Positions 7,894 through 16,904 are shown, counted from the stretch's first letter. The stretch is 64,000 nt of DNA from Cognatishimia sp. F0-27 (GCF_020667845.1 NZ_JAFMPQ010000015.1:1-64000), one strand, 5' to 3'. Numbers and translations are program-made. The notes: generated by a model from the sequence alone, not told the origin.

Positions 7894-8994
7894 TCATGTC
7901 CTTTCGGCTACATGCACCGTAACCCGGTGCACGACGTTATTGGCAAACCCCGCCATGTCGAACGGCGCTTCGAGCGGTTGGGTTGCCCCATTGGCATCGG
8001 TTGCGCGGCAGGCGATCATATGGCGGCCCGGACGCGCGGCCCACTCAATCGTCCAGCCGGTCCAGGCGTAACGGCCAACCGGGGGAGTCAGATGTGCCTC
8101 TTGCCATGTCTCATCGAGCAAGACCTCGACCCGCGTAATCGGCACCCCGTTTCCGGACCACGCGCGGCCTTGCAGCGTCACAGGACCCTCGCGCAGCCAG
8201 CGTTCGCGCGTGATCCAGTCCGGCACACCCGGCGGCACCAGAAGCGATTTCACGCGGATCGCGTTTACGGGTTCGCCCGGATCATTCTCGTGCTTGCGGA
8301 AGCGATAGGTCTGAACCTGCTGAAACCCGTCATACCGTTCGGTGAGGGCCCGGATCGTGGTGAGCCACTTCACGCTCGCCATGCCATACCATCCCGGAAC
8401 GATGATGCGCAGCGGCGCGCCATGCTGGGGCAAAAGCGGCGCGCCGTTCATGCCCCAGACCAACAGGACGTCAAGCGCATCGATCTCCTCCGGTGTCAGG
8501 CTGCGGCCAAACGCATGCGGAACGCCTTTGTCAAAGCCTGCATCAGCGCCAAGGAAGGCGAAATCGACGACACCGTTCAGGGGTTTGGCGCGCGTGATCA
8601 GCGGCGCCAACGGTGTCCCGGTCCATTCCGATGTTCCGACAGCCTCGTAATGCCATGGCATGGAATGGCTGCGCGGCGACATGTTGGACCGACCGTTGCC
8701 CGCGCATTCAAGGGTGACGGGCATGCTCTGCACGGGCAAGCCGCGGATCTCGTCCATGTCGAGGGAAAACGGCGCTTCAAATGCCCCCTCGAAGCACAGC
8801 CTATGCGTGGTTTCGTCAATCATGGGGACGTCGAAATGTGTTAGCAGGTAGTGGGTGCCTGTTGGCGTGATATCGCGCGTCAGGGTTTCCAGCAGGGCGC
8901 CCGAATTGCGATTGGCCAAGCCGACCTCGTGGCGCGAAAAGAGACCATCCTCGGTTTTGGGTTTTGGCTGCCCGGGTTCGAACGGGTTGCGCAT
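7894..8994 (-). CDS. Sulfite oxidase-like molybdopterin oxidoreductase
   Basis: Member of the sulfite oxidase fold family. The 366-residue product has the oxidoreductase molybdopterin domain (about 50-220) with the molybdenum-ligating Cys in TLECAGNGRS (C97), the R-x-x-V-P-G-W-Y-G-M-A-S-V-K-W-L segment near 215-230 typical of sulfite oxidases, and a C-terminal Mo-co dimerisation domain (about 250-366) with GRAWSGNG. No Tat or Sec signal is seen from the chosen start, so it may be cytoplasmic, unlike exported SorA. The start at 8994 is chosen because an AAGGA box lies about 8 bases upstream; longer frames up to 9141 lack one. It shares an operon with the ThDP enzyme and is divergent from a TauE/SafE exporter, suggesting handling of sulfite or a related oxyanion. 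Confidence 0.85.
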   Translation of the reverse strand: MRNPFEPGQPKPKTEDGLFSRHEVGLANRNSGALLETLTRDITPTGTHYLLTHFDVPMIDETTHRLCFEGAFEAPFSLDMDEIRGLPVQSMPVTLECAGNGRSNMSPRSHSMPWHYEAVGTSEWTGTPLAPLITRAKPLNGVVDFAFLGADAGFDKGVPHAFGRSLTPEEIDALDVLLVWGMNGAPLLPQHGAPLRIIVPGWYGMASVKWLTTIRALTERYDGFQQVQTYRFRKHENDPGEPVNAIRVKSLLVPPGVPDWITRERWLREGPVTLQGRAWSGNGVPITRVEVLLDETWQEAHLTPPVGRYAWTGWTIEWAARPGRHMIACRATDANGATQPLEAPFDMAGFANNVVHRVTVHVAERT

Positions 8995-9251
8995 GTTTCG
9001 TGGTCCTTCTCTGGGCGTCGTTGCAAAGCCGGTGGGGGTCGGCTTTTTCATCCGGTGACGGCTTTGCGTGAGCCGATCTTGGTCCGGCGAGCGTGGCATT
9101 GGCAAACGCATTCTGACCAACACCGCAAAAGCGACAGTCACGCGCTGCGCAGTCGAAACCGCCTCCCACGTGGTGCGCCGCGTGATAATCCGTCGGTCGG
9201 TTGTGCCGTCCGATCTATACCTCGCCGTGCTTAGGCCCTAAGGCAGATCGC
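8995..9251. promoter_or_regulatory. Divergent promoter region, sulfite-oxidase-like operon versus TauE/SafE gene
   Basis: A 257-base gap separates two divergent transcription units whose products both suggest sulfite handling. No operator palindrome could be assigned with confidence. Shared control is inferred from the arrangement only. Confidence 0.45.
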
Positions 9252-9998
9252 ATGGATGTCATGTCATTGCTGAACTACGGAGCCGTCGCGCTGTTTGCGG
9301 CCGGAATTGTCAAAGGCTTCGTGGGCCTTGGGCTGCCGACCGTCGCCATGGGGCTTTTGACCTTTGGCATGGAGCCACGGCTTGCCTTGTCCCTGATCCT
9401 CGTGCCGATGCTGATGAGCAACCTTTGGCAGATGATACGCGGTGGCGATATGATGGGCGTCATGCGCCGCCATTGGCGGTTTGCCGTCGCGTTGATGGTG
9501 ACGGTCGGATTGACGGTCTACCTGACTCGCGAAGCCTCAGACCGGCTCCTGCTTGCAATGCTGAGCATCGCGTTGCTGATTTTTGCCGGGGCAAGCTGGA
9601 AGCGGATGGTGCCAGAGATCCCTCCGCGCCTGCTGCGGATCACGGAGGTTGTCACGGCAATCATTGTCGGCGTCATCGGCGGACTGACCGGCGGATGGGG
9701 AGCCCCCTTGGCGATGTATCTGTCTGCCCGCAGGGTCGAAACCGAAGAGTTCATCCGGGCGTCCGGCTTCCTGATCGCTGCGGGAAGCGTGCCGCTCCTG
9801 GGCAGCTATGCCGCGCTCGGCTTGGCTTCGGGCCCGGTCTTTGCGCTCTCTGCGGCGCTTTTGGTGCCGACGTTGCTTGGGTTCACGGTTGGTGAAACGC
9901 TGCGGCGCAGGCTCAATCCAGAAGGCTTCCGCAAGGCGCTGATCTGGGTGTTCTTTCTACTTGGGCTGGACCTGATGCGCCGGGCCATCATGCTATGA
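9252..9998 (+). CDS. TSUP (TauE/SafE) family membrane transporter
   Basis: TauE/SafE proteins export sulfite, sulfoacetate or related anions. The 248-residue protein has about seven or eight hydrophobic segments and two half-repeats. The first carries GIVKGFVGLGLPTVAMGLL near residues 18-36, and the second GGLTGGWGAPLAMYLS near 142-157, both matching the internal repeat of the family. The ATG at 9252 is used; an upstream GTG frame lacks support. It is divergent from the sulfite-oxidase-like gene, which favours sulfite as the anion, but the substrate cannot be read from the sequence. The downstream cupin gene starts 61 bases later and may be co-transcribed. Confidence 0.85.
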   Translation: MDVMSLLNYGAVALFAAGIVKGFVGLGLPTVAMGLLTFGMEPRLALSLILVPMLMSNLWQMIRGGDMMGVMRRHWRFAVALMVTVGLTVYLTREASDRLLLAMLSIALLIFAGASWKRMVPEIPPRLLRITEVVTAIIVGVIGGLTGGWGAPLAMYLSARRVETEEFIRASGFLIAAGSVPLLGSYAALGLASGPVFALSAALLVPTLLGFTVGETLRRRLNPEGFRKALIWVFFLLGLDLMRRAIML

Positions 9999-10059
9999 TC
10001 CTTGATGCCCCCAAGACACGGTTCTAGTTTGTGGATCGTGCGATGGAAGGGTGTCCGAC

Positions 10060-10734
10060 ATGGAACTAAACGCAGATTTCACAAAGCCGGTATTGTTGGC
10101 CACCGATACGTTGGCCTGGCACGGATCGCCCGCTGCCGGGGTTGAGCGCCGCATGCTCGATCGGATCGGAGGCGAGGTCGCCCGGGCGACATCCATCGTG
10201 CGTTTCAAACCGGGCCACGCGTTCGACGCGCATACCCACGGGGGTGGCGAGGAATTCATCGTGCTGGAGGGGGTCTTTCAGGACGAGCATGGCGACTACC
10301 CGGCAGGGACCTATGTGCGCAACCCGCCGACCTCGCGTCACACGCCCCATTCCCAAGAGGGCTGCACCATCTTCGTGAAGCTCTGGCAGTTCGATCCGGA
10401 AGATCGCCACCAGATGCGCACCGACATGACCGAAGACCTCGAAGAAACCGGTGCGGGTCTGTTTCAGAAGACCTTGTTCGAAGATGCACGCGAGACCGTA
10501 ACCTATACCGAGGCGGATCCGGGCGCGACCCTGGCCGTTTCTGCGCCCGGTGGCATCGAGTGTCTCGTGATCGACGGGTCTCTTGAGATGGACGGCGACA
10601 CGCTTGGCCCGCGTGGCTGGCTGCGCTTGCCCGAGGGTGCGCCACTCTTTGCCACAGCGGGGCCGGAAGGGGCCGAGATCTGGCTCAAGACGGGTCATCT
10701 TCGCTACGTGCAGGCGCCTTCGACAGAAGGCTGA
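10060..10734 (+). CDS. Two-cupin protein, ChrR-like cupin
   Basis: The 224-residue protein resembles the C-terminal cupin domain of ChrR anti-sigma factors and stand-alone cupins of that type. Cupin 1 (about 20-115) has the metal-binding [14 protein letters not shown] motif (His, His, Glu) and a second His in TSRHTPHS. Cupin 2 (about 135-215) has [16 protein letters not shown] and no clear metal triad. The zinc-binding N-terminal anti-sigma domain is missing, so it is not expected to bind a sigma factor. The ATG at 10060 has GGAAGG about 10 bases before it; the GTG at 10051 would overlap that site. The role is unknown. Confidence 0.75.
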   Translation: MELNADFTKPVLLATDTLAWHGSPAAGVERRMLDRIGGEVARATSIVRFKPGHAFDAHTHGGGEEFIVLEGVFQDEHGDYPAGTYVRNPPTSRHTPHSQEGCTIFVKLWQFDPEDRHQMRTDMTEDLEETGAGLFQKTLFEDARETVTYTEADPGATLAVSAPGGIECLVIDGSLEMDGDTLGPRGWLRLPEGAPLFATAGPEGAEIWLKTGHLRYVQAPSTEG

Positions 10735-10804
10735 CCCCCTGCACGACGCGACGCTCCTGTGAACGCGACCGCAGCGGACTGCGCGCCAGCAACTTCGATT
10801 TCTG

Positions 10805-10858
10805 TTGACGAATTTGGAACGATCCAGTATCGCTGTGTGCATAATTTGGAACGGTCCA
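10805..10858 (+). promoter_or_regulatory. Promoter with two CG-centred palindromic operators
   Basis: TTGACG (10805-10810) and TATCGC (10828-10833) are spaced by 17 bases. TGGAACGATCCA (10815-10826) fills the spacer between them, and TGGAACGGTCCA (10847-10858) lies 32 bases downstream centre to centre, about three helical turns. A central CG within an even palindrome is typical of LacI-family operators. The site would control the operon starting at 10914. The regulator is not identified; the three LacI proteins in the window are candidates. Confidence 0.6.
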
Positions 10859-10913
10859 ATTTCGGGCGAGAATCACGTCGCAGATGGACCTATGAGCGAA
10901 AGGTTGGTCACGC

Positions 10914-11915
10914 ATGCGCTGGGCATTGATCGGAGCGAGCCGGATTGCATCAAGCTATATGATCGACGCAATCCGCGCACAGGACGGGGCAGAGATCACT
11001 GCGGTCCTTTCATCCAGCGCCGAGCGCGGCGCAGAATACGCACAGACCCACGGGGTTGCGCAAAGCTATACGGATCTCGATGCGCTGTTGTCCGGGGCGC
11101 CTTGCGATGCCGTTTACATCTCCACGACGAATGAAAAACACCATGCGCAGGCGCTTGCATGCATCGCGGCAGGCAAGCACGTGCTTTGTGAAAAGCCCCT
11201 CGCCATGTCGGTGTCCGATGCCAATGAGATGGTCACAGCCGCAGAAGACGCAGGCGTCGTGTTCGCAACCAACCACCATCTCCGGAACGCCGGGACACAT
11301 CTCGCGATTCGCGAACAGATCCAAAAAGGGGCGGTTGGTGACGTGCTGTCCATCCGGGTCTTCCACGCCGTTCAATTGCCACAGGATTTGCAGGGCTGGC
11401 GCATCGACAATCCCGAGGCCGGCGGTGGCGTGATTCCCGATATCGTCGTCCATGATGCCGACACCGTGCGCTTTCACCTTGACGAAGACCCGGTCTCCGT
11501 GGTGGCCAAGGCCACTGCGTCAGGCCTCGGCGAGGGGGTGGAAGACAGCGTGATGTCGGTATGGACGATGCCGTCCGGCGCCATGGTCATGACCCATGAA
11601 AGCTTTACCCATGCTTTTGCCAGGACCGGCTTCGAGGTGCACGGCACTCGCGGGTCGATCGTTGCGCGCGACGTGATGACCCAAAGACCCGTTGGAGAGA
11701 TCACGCTGACGGATGCCGACGGCCCTCGACCGATCGCCTTTGATGCGCATAACCTCTACGTGCGTTCGCTTGGGTTGTACTATGCTGCCACGCGCGGGCA
11801 GGGGCGTCCGTCGGCCGACGGGGTTGACGGGATCAAATCCCTTGCGGTCGCTCTTGCGGTGAAGGAAGCCGCCGAGACCGGGCGCGAGGTCGTCGTCGAT
11901 TACGGGGGGCGCTGA
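10914..11915 (+). CDS. Gfo/Idh/MocA family NAD(P)-dependent oxidoreductase
   Basis: Likely oxidises or reduces a sugar, polyol or keto-sugar. The 333-residue product has an N-terminal Rossmann domain starting MRWALIGASRIASSY, the family C-E-K-P-L motif at 92-96 (Lys is catalytic or structural in relatives) and a C-terminal alpha/beta domain with GGGVIPDIVVHDADTVRF, containing the conserved D-x-x-x-H-x-x-D-x-x-R pattern. AAAGG lies 11 bases before the ATG. It is the first gene of a tight operon with CoA-transferase, crotonase and aldehyde dehydrogenase genes; its stop overlaps the next start by one base (TGATG). A twin-operator promoter lies just upstream. Confidence 0.85.
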   Translation: MRWALIGASRIASSYMIDAIRAQDGAEITAVLSSSAERGAEYAQTHGVAQSYTDLDALLSGAPCDAVYISTTNEKHHAQALACIAAGKHVLCEKPLAMSVSDANEMVTAAEDAGVVFATNHHLRNAGTHLAIREQIQKGAVGDVLSIRVFHAVQLPQDLQGWRIDNPEAGGGVIPDIVVHDADTVRFHLDEDPVSVVAKATASGLGEGVEDSVMSVWTMPSGAMVMTHESFTHAFARTGFEVHGTRGSIVARDVMTQRPVGEITLTDADGPRPIAFDAHNLYVRSLGLYYAATRGQGRPSADGVDGIKSLAVALAVKEAAETGREVVVDYGGR

Positions 11916-13486
11916 TGTCAAAGGTCGTCACCCCTGCAGAGGCTGTCGCGCAAATCGCGGATGGTGCCGTTGTGACCGTATCGTCTTCCTCGGGGCTCGG
12001 GTGTCCTGACAAGGTGCTCGAAGCCATAGGCCAGCGGTTTGACTTGGAAGGGCATCCCCGCAACCTGACTACGCTACATCCGATTGCGGCGGGCGATATG
12101 TATGGCATCAAGGGGATCGACCATCTTGCAAAAGACGGTTTGCTTGCCACGATCATCGCGGGAAGCTACCCCTCCGGGCCGTCTTCTCTGCCCATGCCCG
12201 AAATCTGGAAGATGCTCACCGAAGACCGCGTTGCGGCCTATAACGTGCCGTCCGGGATCCTTTTTGACATGCACCGCGATGTGGCCGCGCGGCGGCCCGG
12301 CGTGCTGACCCAGGTTGGGCTGGACACATTCGTGGATCCGATCCGCGAGGGCTGCGCCATGAATGCGCGCGCAGAAGAGCGCCCCATCGTGCATCGCCAC
12401 GAGATGCACGGCGAAACCTGGCTGCATTTTCCGAACATCGTTCCCGAGGTCGCGATCATCCGCGCCACCACCGCAGACGAACGCGGAAACCTGACCTATG
12501 AGCATGAGGGGGCCTATCTTGGCGGGTTGGAGCAGGCGATTGCCGTGCGCAACCATGGGGGGCTCGTGATTGCTCAGGTGAAGCGCGTAACCGCGTCTGG
12601 ATCCTTGCGCCCCCATGATGTGCGTGTTCCGGGGCATCTTGTGGATCTGATCGTGGTGGATCCCGATCAACGGCAGACCACGGAGACCTCTTACGACCCG
12701 GCCATCTCTGGCGAGATCATGCGGCCCTGGGACAGTTTCAGCCTTGCGGAGCACGGGGTTGAAAAGGTCATGGCCAGACGTGCGGCGATGGAACTGCGTC
12801 GCGGCATGACGGCCAATCTCGGTTTTGGCATATCGGCGCAGGTGCCCCGGATTCTGCTGGAGGCCGGTGAACCGCAGGCCGTGACATGGGCGATCGAACA
12901 AGGGGCCGCGGGGGGCATGCCGCTCACCGGTTTTGCCTTTGGATGCGCCTCCAATGCCGACGCTTACGTGCCGTCGCCTCAACAATTCACCTATTTTCAG
13001 GGCGGCGGATTTGACCTGTCTTTCCTGTCTTTCCTGGAGGTTGACACGGACGGCAATGTCAATGTCTCCAAGCTTGGCAAAAAGCCCTATCTCACTGCCG
13101 GGTGCGGCGGTTTCGTGGATATCACCGCGCATGGCCGACGCATCGTGTTTTCGGGCTATTTCGAGGCCGGCGCCGATCTTGCGCTCACCGAAAACAGTTT
13201 GACGGTCAAGCGCCCGGGCAAATTCACCAAAATGGTGGATCGCGTCGAGCACGTCACCTTTTCTGGCCGCCGTGCGCGTGAAACCGGGCAGGACATCCTG
13301 TATGTCACGGAGCGCTGCGTGATCCGACTGACGGATCAGGGCCTCCTCGCGACGGAGATCATGCCGGGCATCAATGCCGAGCGTGATATCGTTGAGGCAT
13401 CGCACGGCCGCGTGCGCGTGGCGGAGAATGCGGTGCAGATGCCCAAAGCCCTGCTCTCGGAAGCGCCCATGGAGTTGGCCCTGTGA
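11915..13486 (+). CDS. Class I CoA-transferase (acetate/propionate CoA-transferase, YdiF-like)
   Basis: Transfers CoA between acyl-CoA and a free carboxylic acid through a glutamyl-CoA thioester. The 523-residue product fuses alpha-like (1-250) and beta-like (270-523) halves as in YdiF and propionate CoA-transferase. The catalytic glutamate is in IEQGAAGG (E328), matching the family E-x-G-x-x-G-G. The glycine-rich SSSSGLG near 23 and GFGISAQVP near 303 correspond to CoA-binding loops. It overlaps both neighbours by a few bases and so is co-translated. Its place between a sugar-type dehydrogenase and a crotonase suggests activation of an unusual organic acid produced from a sugar-like substrate; the acid is unknown. 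Confidence 0.88.
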   Translation: MSKVVTPAEAVAQIADGAVVTVSSSSGLGCPDKVLEAIGQRFDLEGHPRNLTTLHPIAAGDMYGIKGIDHLAKDGLLATIIAGSYPSGPSSLPMPEIWKMLTEDRVAAYNVPSGILFDMHRDVAARRPGVLTQVGLDTFVDPIREGCAMNARAEERPIVHRHEMHGETWLHFPNIVPEVAIIRATTADERGNLTYEHEGAYLGGLEQAIAVRNHGGLVIAQVKRVTASGSLRPHDVRVPGHLVDLIVVDPDQRQTTETSYDPAISGEIMRPWDSFSLAEHGVEKVMARRAAMELRRGMTANLGFGISAQVPRILLEAGEPQAVTWAIEQGAAGGMPLTGFAFGCASNADAYVPSPQQFTYFQGGGFDLSFLSFLEVDTDGNVNVSKLGKKPYLTAGCGGFVDITAHGRRIVFSGYFEAGADLALTENSLTVKRPGKFTKMVDRVEHVTFSGRRARETGQDILYVTERCVIRLTDQGLLATEIMPGINAERDIVEASHGRVRVAENAVQMPKALLSEAPMELAL

Positions 13487-14250
13487 GCCGCGTTCATCTG
13501 ATTCAGCACGGGGCGGTGTTCGAGTTGCGACTGGACAATCCCGACAAACTCAACGCGTTCACCCGCGATATGCTCGATGCACTGGACGCGCATCTGGGCG
13601 CGGTCGAGCGGGATCCCTCCGTGCGCGCCGTTGTTGTGACGGCCGCACCGTGCAAGGCGTTTTGTGCCGGGGCCGACATTCTCGCATGGGGGGCGCTCAG
13701 CCCGCGTGACTTCGCGCGCCACTGGGTGCGTGACGGACATCGCGTCTTTGACAGGCTGGCGCGGCTCTCAAAGCCGACCGTGGCGGCGCTGGGTGCGCAT
13801 GCCTTTGGCGGGGGACTGGAATTCGCGGCTTGTTGCGACGCCCGCGTGATGGCCCCACGCGCGACCATCGCGCTGCCAGAAGCGTCCATTGGCATCGTCC
13901 CGGGGTGGAGTGGCACACAAAGGCTGACCCGATTGATCGGCGAGCCCGCGGTCAAGGAAATGGCGCTCTTTGGCCGCAGGATCTCTGCGGAACGCTGCCT
14001 TGCACTGGGGTTCGTGGCGGAGATCGCCGAGGACGCAACCGCGAGCGCCTTTGCCATCGCCGAGAAAGCCACGCACGCCTCTCCGCGCGCAATCGAGGTG
14101 GCCAAGGCCATGATTCATGCAGGTGCGGGCGAAGACAGTGCCGCAATGATTGAAACGCTCGGCTCCGGCATGGTCGGGGCCACGGACGACCGGGAAGAGG
14201 GCGTCGCCGCCTTCCGGGACAAGCGTAAACCCGATTTTACAGGGGCTTAA
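13483..14250 (+). CDS. Enoyl-CoA hydratase/isomerase (crotonase) family protein
   Basis: The 255-residue crotonase-fold protein has both oxyanion-hole segments (FCAGADI near 60-66 and AFGGGLE near 107-113). Both glutamates used by enoyl-CoA hydratases appear present: E113 in GGGLEFAACCD and E133 in LPEASIGIVPG. Hydration or dehydration of a 2-enoyl-CoA is therefore plausible. It starts with GTG at 13483, overlapping the CoA-transferase stop (GTGA). It is followed directly by the aldehyde dehydrogenase gene. The logical substrate is the CoA ester made by the preceding CoA-transferase. Confidence 0.88.
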   Translation: MSRVHLIQHGAVFELRLDNPDKLNAFTRDMLDALDAHLGAVERDPSVRAVVVTAAPCKAFCAGADILAWGALSPRDFARHWVRDGHRVFDRLARLSKPTVAALGAHAFGGGLEFAACCDARVMAPRATIALPEASIGIVPGWSGTQRLTRLIGEPAVKEMALFGRRISAERCLALGFVAEIAEDATASAFAIAEKATHASPRAIEVAKAMIHAGAGEDSAAMIETLGSGMVGATDDREEGVAAFRDKRKPDFTGA

Positions 14251-15771
14251 ATGAACGATCTGACTGTCATCGCGGGCCCGACCGAGGCCTTTTCCGACGC
14301 CCCGTTCGAGGCGCGCCATCTTGTCAACGGAGCGTGGTGCGACAGCGCAAGCGGGGAGGTGTCTGAACGTCTCTCGCCCGCTCATGGCCTCGTGGTCAGC
14401 CGCGCCGCTCGGGGGACCCGGGCGGAAACCGATGCGGCCATCTCCGCCGCACGCGCGGCGTTTGACGCCGATGACTGGTCTCGCCGCTCCGGCAAGGAGC
14501 GTGCCACCCTCTTGCTGAAGGTGGCCGACCTGATCGACCGGGATCGGGCGCGGATTGCCCGGATGGAAGTTCTGGAGTCAGGCAAACCCATTGCGCAGGC
14601 CGAGGCAGAGATCGAGGGCGCGGCCGATCTCTGGCGCTACGCCGCGTCGTTGGCCCGCACGATGCACGGGGAAAGCCACAACACGCTTGGTCCCGACATG
14701 CTCGGGGTTGTCCTCAAGGAGCCGATTGGCGTTGTGTCCATCATCACGCCGTGGAACTTTCCGTTCCTGATCGTGAGTCAAAAACTGCCGTTTGCGCTCG
14801 CGGCGGGTTGCACCTGCGTGATCAAACCCTCCGAATTGACGCCATCCACAACCGTGATCCTGGGGGGATTGCTGCTTGAGGCGGGCGTTCCGGCGGGCGT
14901 TGTCAACATCGTGCTGGGCTATGGTGACCCGGTGGGCATCGCCCTCTCGACCGATCCGCGCGTCGACATGGTGACGTTTACGGGCTCGACCGCTGTGGGC
15001 AAGCATATCTCGGAGGCCGCCGCCGCGACTCTCAAAAAGGTTTCGCTGGAACTCGGAGGCAAAAATCCGCAGGTCATATTCAGCGATGCAGATCTTGAGC
15101 AGGCGATCGATGCCATTGCCTTCGGCGTCTATTTCAATGCCGGTGAGTGCTGCAACTCCAGCTCACGGATCCTTGTGCAGCAGGACATCGCAGACGAGGT
15201 GATCGAGCGGATCACCGCCATGTCGCGGTCGGTCTCTTTCGGCGATCCCCTCAATCCGGCGACCAAGGTCGGCGCAATCATCTCCCCGGAGCATCAGGCC
15301 AAGATCGACGGCTACGTGCGCGCCGCCCGCGCGGCAGGTGCCGCCGTGCCGATCGGCGGTGAAATTCTGCGCGTCCCGGGGTTGGCGGGTCAGTTCTATC
15401 AACCCACCGTGGTCGGGCCGGTGTCGCCCGACATGCCGATTGCCACCGAAGAGGTGTTCGGCCCGGTTCTGGCTGTCCTGACATTCCGCGATATGGACGA
15501 CGCATTGGAGATCGTGAATGGCTCCGCCTACGGACTGTCCGCTGGTGTGTGGAGCGAGAATGTCCATACCTGTCTCGAATTTGCACGCCGGGCAAAGGCT
15601 GGCACGATATGGACGAACACCTGGATGGACGGTTTCCCCGAAATGCCCTTCGGCGGGATGCGGGAAAGCGGACAGGGTCGTGAGCTTGGCCGCTACGGGC
15701 TTGAGGAATTCCTTGAGACCAAGACGCTCACCATGCGGATCGGCAAGACGCGGGGAGCTTGGGTGCGATGA
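14251..15771 (+). CDS. NAD(P)-dependent aldehyde dehydrogenase
   Basis: Soluble ALDH superfamily enzyme of 506 residues that oxidises an aldehyde to the acid. TPWNFP near 166 binds the cofactor, FTGSTAVG near 243-250 is the nucleotide loop, the general-base glutamate is E267 in LELGGKNP, and the catalytic cysteine is C301 in NAGECCNSSSR. The conserved EEVFGPV motif is near 407. The ATG follows the crotonase stop directly. The specific aldehyde is unknown. Within the operon it could process an aldehyde released by the pathway before or after the CoA steps. It is convergent with the LacI-type gene at 15801. Confidence 0.9.
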   Translation: MNDLTVIAGPTEAFSDAPFEARHLVNGAWCDSASGEVSERLSPAHGLVVSRAARGTRAETDAAISAARAAFDADDWSRRSGKERATLLLKVADLIDRDRARIARMEVLESGKPIAQAEAEIEGAADLWRYAASLARTMHGESHNTLGPDMLGVVLKEPIGVVSIITPWNFPFLIVSQKLPFALAAGCTCVIKPSELTPSTTVILGGLLLEAGVPAGVVNIVLGYGDPVGIALSTDPRVDMVTFTGSTAVGKHISEAAAATLKKVSLELGGKNPQVIFSDADLEQAIDAIAFGVYFNAGECCNSSSRILVQQDIADEVIERITAMSRSVSFGDPLNPATKVGAIISPEHQAKIDGYVRAARAAGAAVPIGGEILRVPGLAGQFYQPTVVGPVSPDMPIATEEVFGPVLAVLTFRDMDDALEIVNGSAYGLSAGVWSENVHTCLEFARRAKAGTIWTNTWMDGFPEMPFGGMRESGQGRELGRYGLEEFLETKTLTMRIGKTRGAWVR

Positions 15772-15800
15772 CAGGGCGTGCCGCGCAGGCCGGTCCAGGC

Positions 15801-16844
15801 TCAGGGCTCGAGCGCGAAGTCCGGCTCGGCGGAAAACAGGTGATGCAGCATCGCAGGATCTTCGCCTTGCATGCGACGAACCAGCATTTTTGCCATGGTC
15901 TTGCCCGTCAGGCGCACGTCTTCGAACACGGTTTCGATGCGTGGTCGTATGTTGTCGAAAATCGGCGAGGCACGCTTGGAGATCACATCCACGTCGCGCC
16001 CGGGCAAAACGCCACAATCCGAGAGCGCGCCGAGCGTAACGAGGGCGGTGGCTTCGCCGACGCAAACCCAGGCATCCGGTGGCTCCGGAGCAGTGGTGCG
16101 GGCGCGAACCCAGTCGGCGACCACGGCGCTGGGCGAGTCGATTGTGACCGTATCGGCGATTTCATATCCCACCCCGGCGGCGCGGACGGCGCTCAAGAAG
16201 CCATAGCGGAGATGCTGCGCAAAGGTGAACTTGTCGGATGGCGGTACAAAGGCGATGCGCTCACGGCCCCGCTGCACATGGCGCTCCACAGCGGCGCGGG
16301 CAAAGCTTTCATTGTCGAAATCGACCCACGGATGCGGTTCGGTGAATTCGGTTCTGCCATGGCTGACGAATGGAAAATCAGCTTCCATGAGCAGGCGGGC
16401 GCGCGGGTCGAAGCTTTCGGTTCGCGTGAAGATCAGCCCATCCGCAAGCCGGTTCCGCAAGATCGTTCTGACCGGATCGAGCCGATCCGCGCCAAGCGCA
16501 TCCGGCACCACCGTCACGGAATACCCGGTGCCGGCAAGACCTGCGGTAATGCCGGACAGGAACTCATGGGTGAAGCCGAGAAACTCGTGCTCGGTATTGA
16601 GCATCAGAGTCACGACCTGCGTCCGTCCGGTGCGCAAGCGCCGTGCGGCTCTGTCAGGCACGTACCCCACCGCCCGCGCTGCTTCCGCGACCGTCGCGCG
16701 GGTCTTGGCCGCTATCCGGGGATCGTCGGCCAAGGCGCGCGAGACGGTGGCAACCGCGAATCCCGTCATCTGCGCAATCGTGCGCAAAGTGGGTTTGCGT
16801 TTTGGACGGTTGGTCAGGCCGCCCGCCGTCGAATCGCGTGTCAT
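15801..16844 (-). CDS. LacI-family transcriptional regulator
   Basis: The 347-residue repressor has an N-terminal LacI helix-turn-helix (about 18-70) reading TLRTIAQMTGFAVATVSRAL and a hinge 'AARRLRTGRT', followed by a periplasmic-binding-protein-like effector domain (75-347). It is divergent from a sugar-type ABC transporter operon, the common arrangement for a local sugar-responsive repressor. Two CG-centred palindromes of one type lie in the 246-base divergent region, one of them 61 bases from this start codon, so it likely represses itself and the transporter. The inducer is probably the transported sugar. Confidence 0.88.
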   Translation of the reverse strand: MTRDSTAGGLTNRPKRKPTLRTIAQMTGFAVATVSRALADDPRIAAKTRATVAEAARAVGYVPDRAARRLRTGRTQVVTLMLNTEHEFLGFTHEFLSGITAGLAGTGYSVTVVPDALGADRLDPVRTILRNRLADGLIFTRTESFDPRARLLMEADFPFVSHGRTEFTEPHPWVDFDNESFARAAVERHVQRGRERIAFVPPSDKFTFAQHLRYGFLSAVRAAGVGYEIADTVTIDSPSAVVADWVRARTTAPEPPDAWVCVGEATALVTLGALSDCGVLPGRDVDVISKRASPIFDNIRPRIETVFEDVRLTGKTMAKMLVRRMQGEDPAMLHHLFSAEPDFALEP

Positions 16845-16904
16845 GCTGCTCGGTCCTCCAAGGCGGTGCTGTCACCGCGCCGAGTTCCACCATAGTCGAA
16901 TTAA

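Noticed and set aside
7549-8844. 431-codon plus-strand frame opposite the ThDP and sulfite-oxidase-like genes
   Set aside because: Antisense shadow of two genes with clear catalytic motifs.
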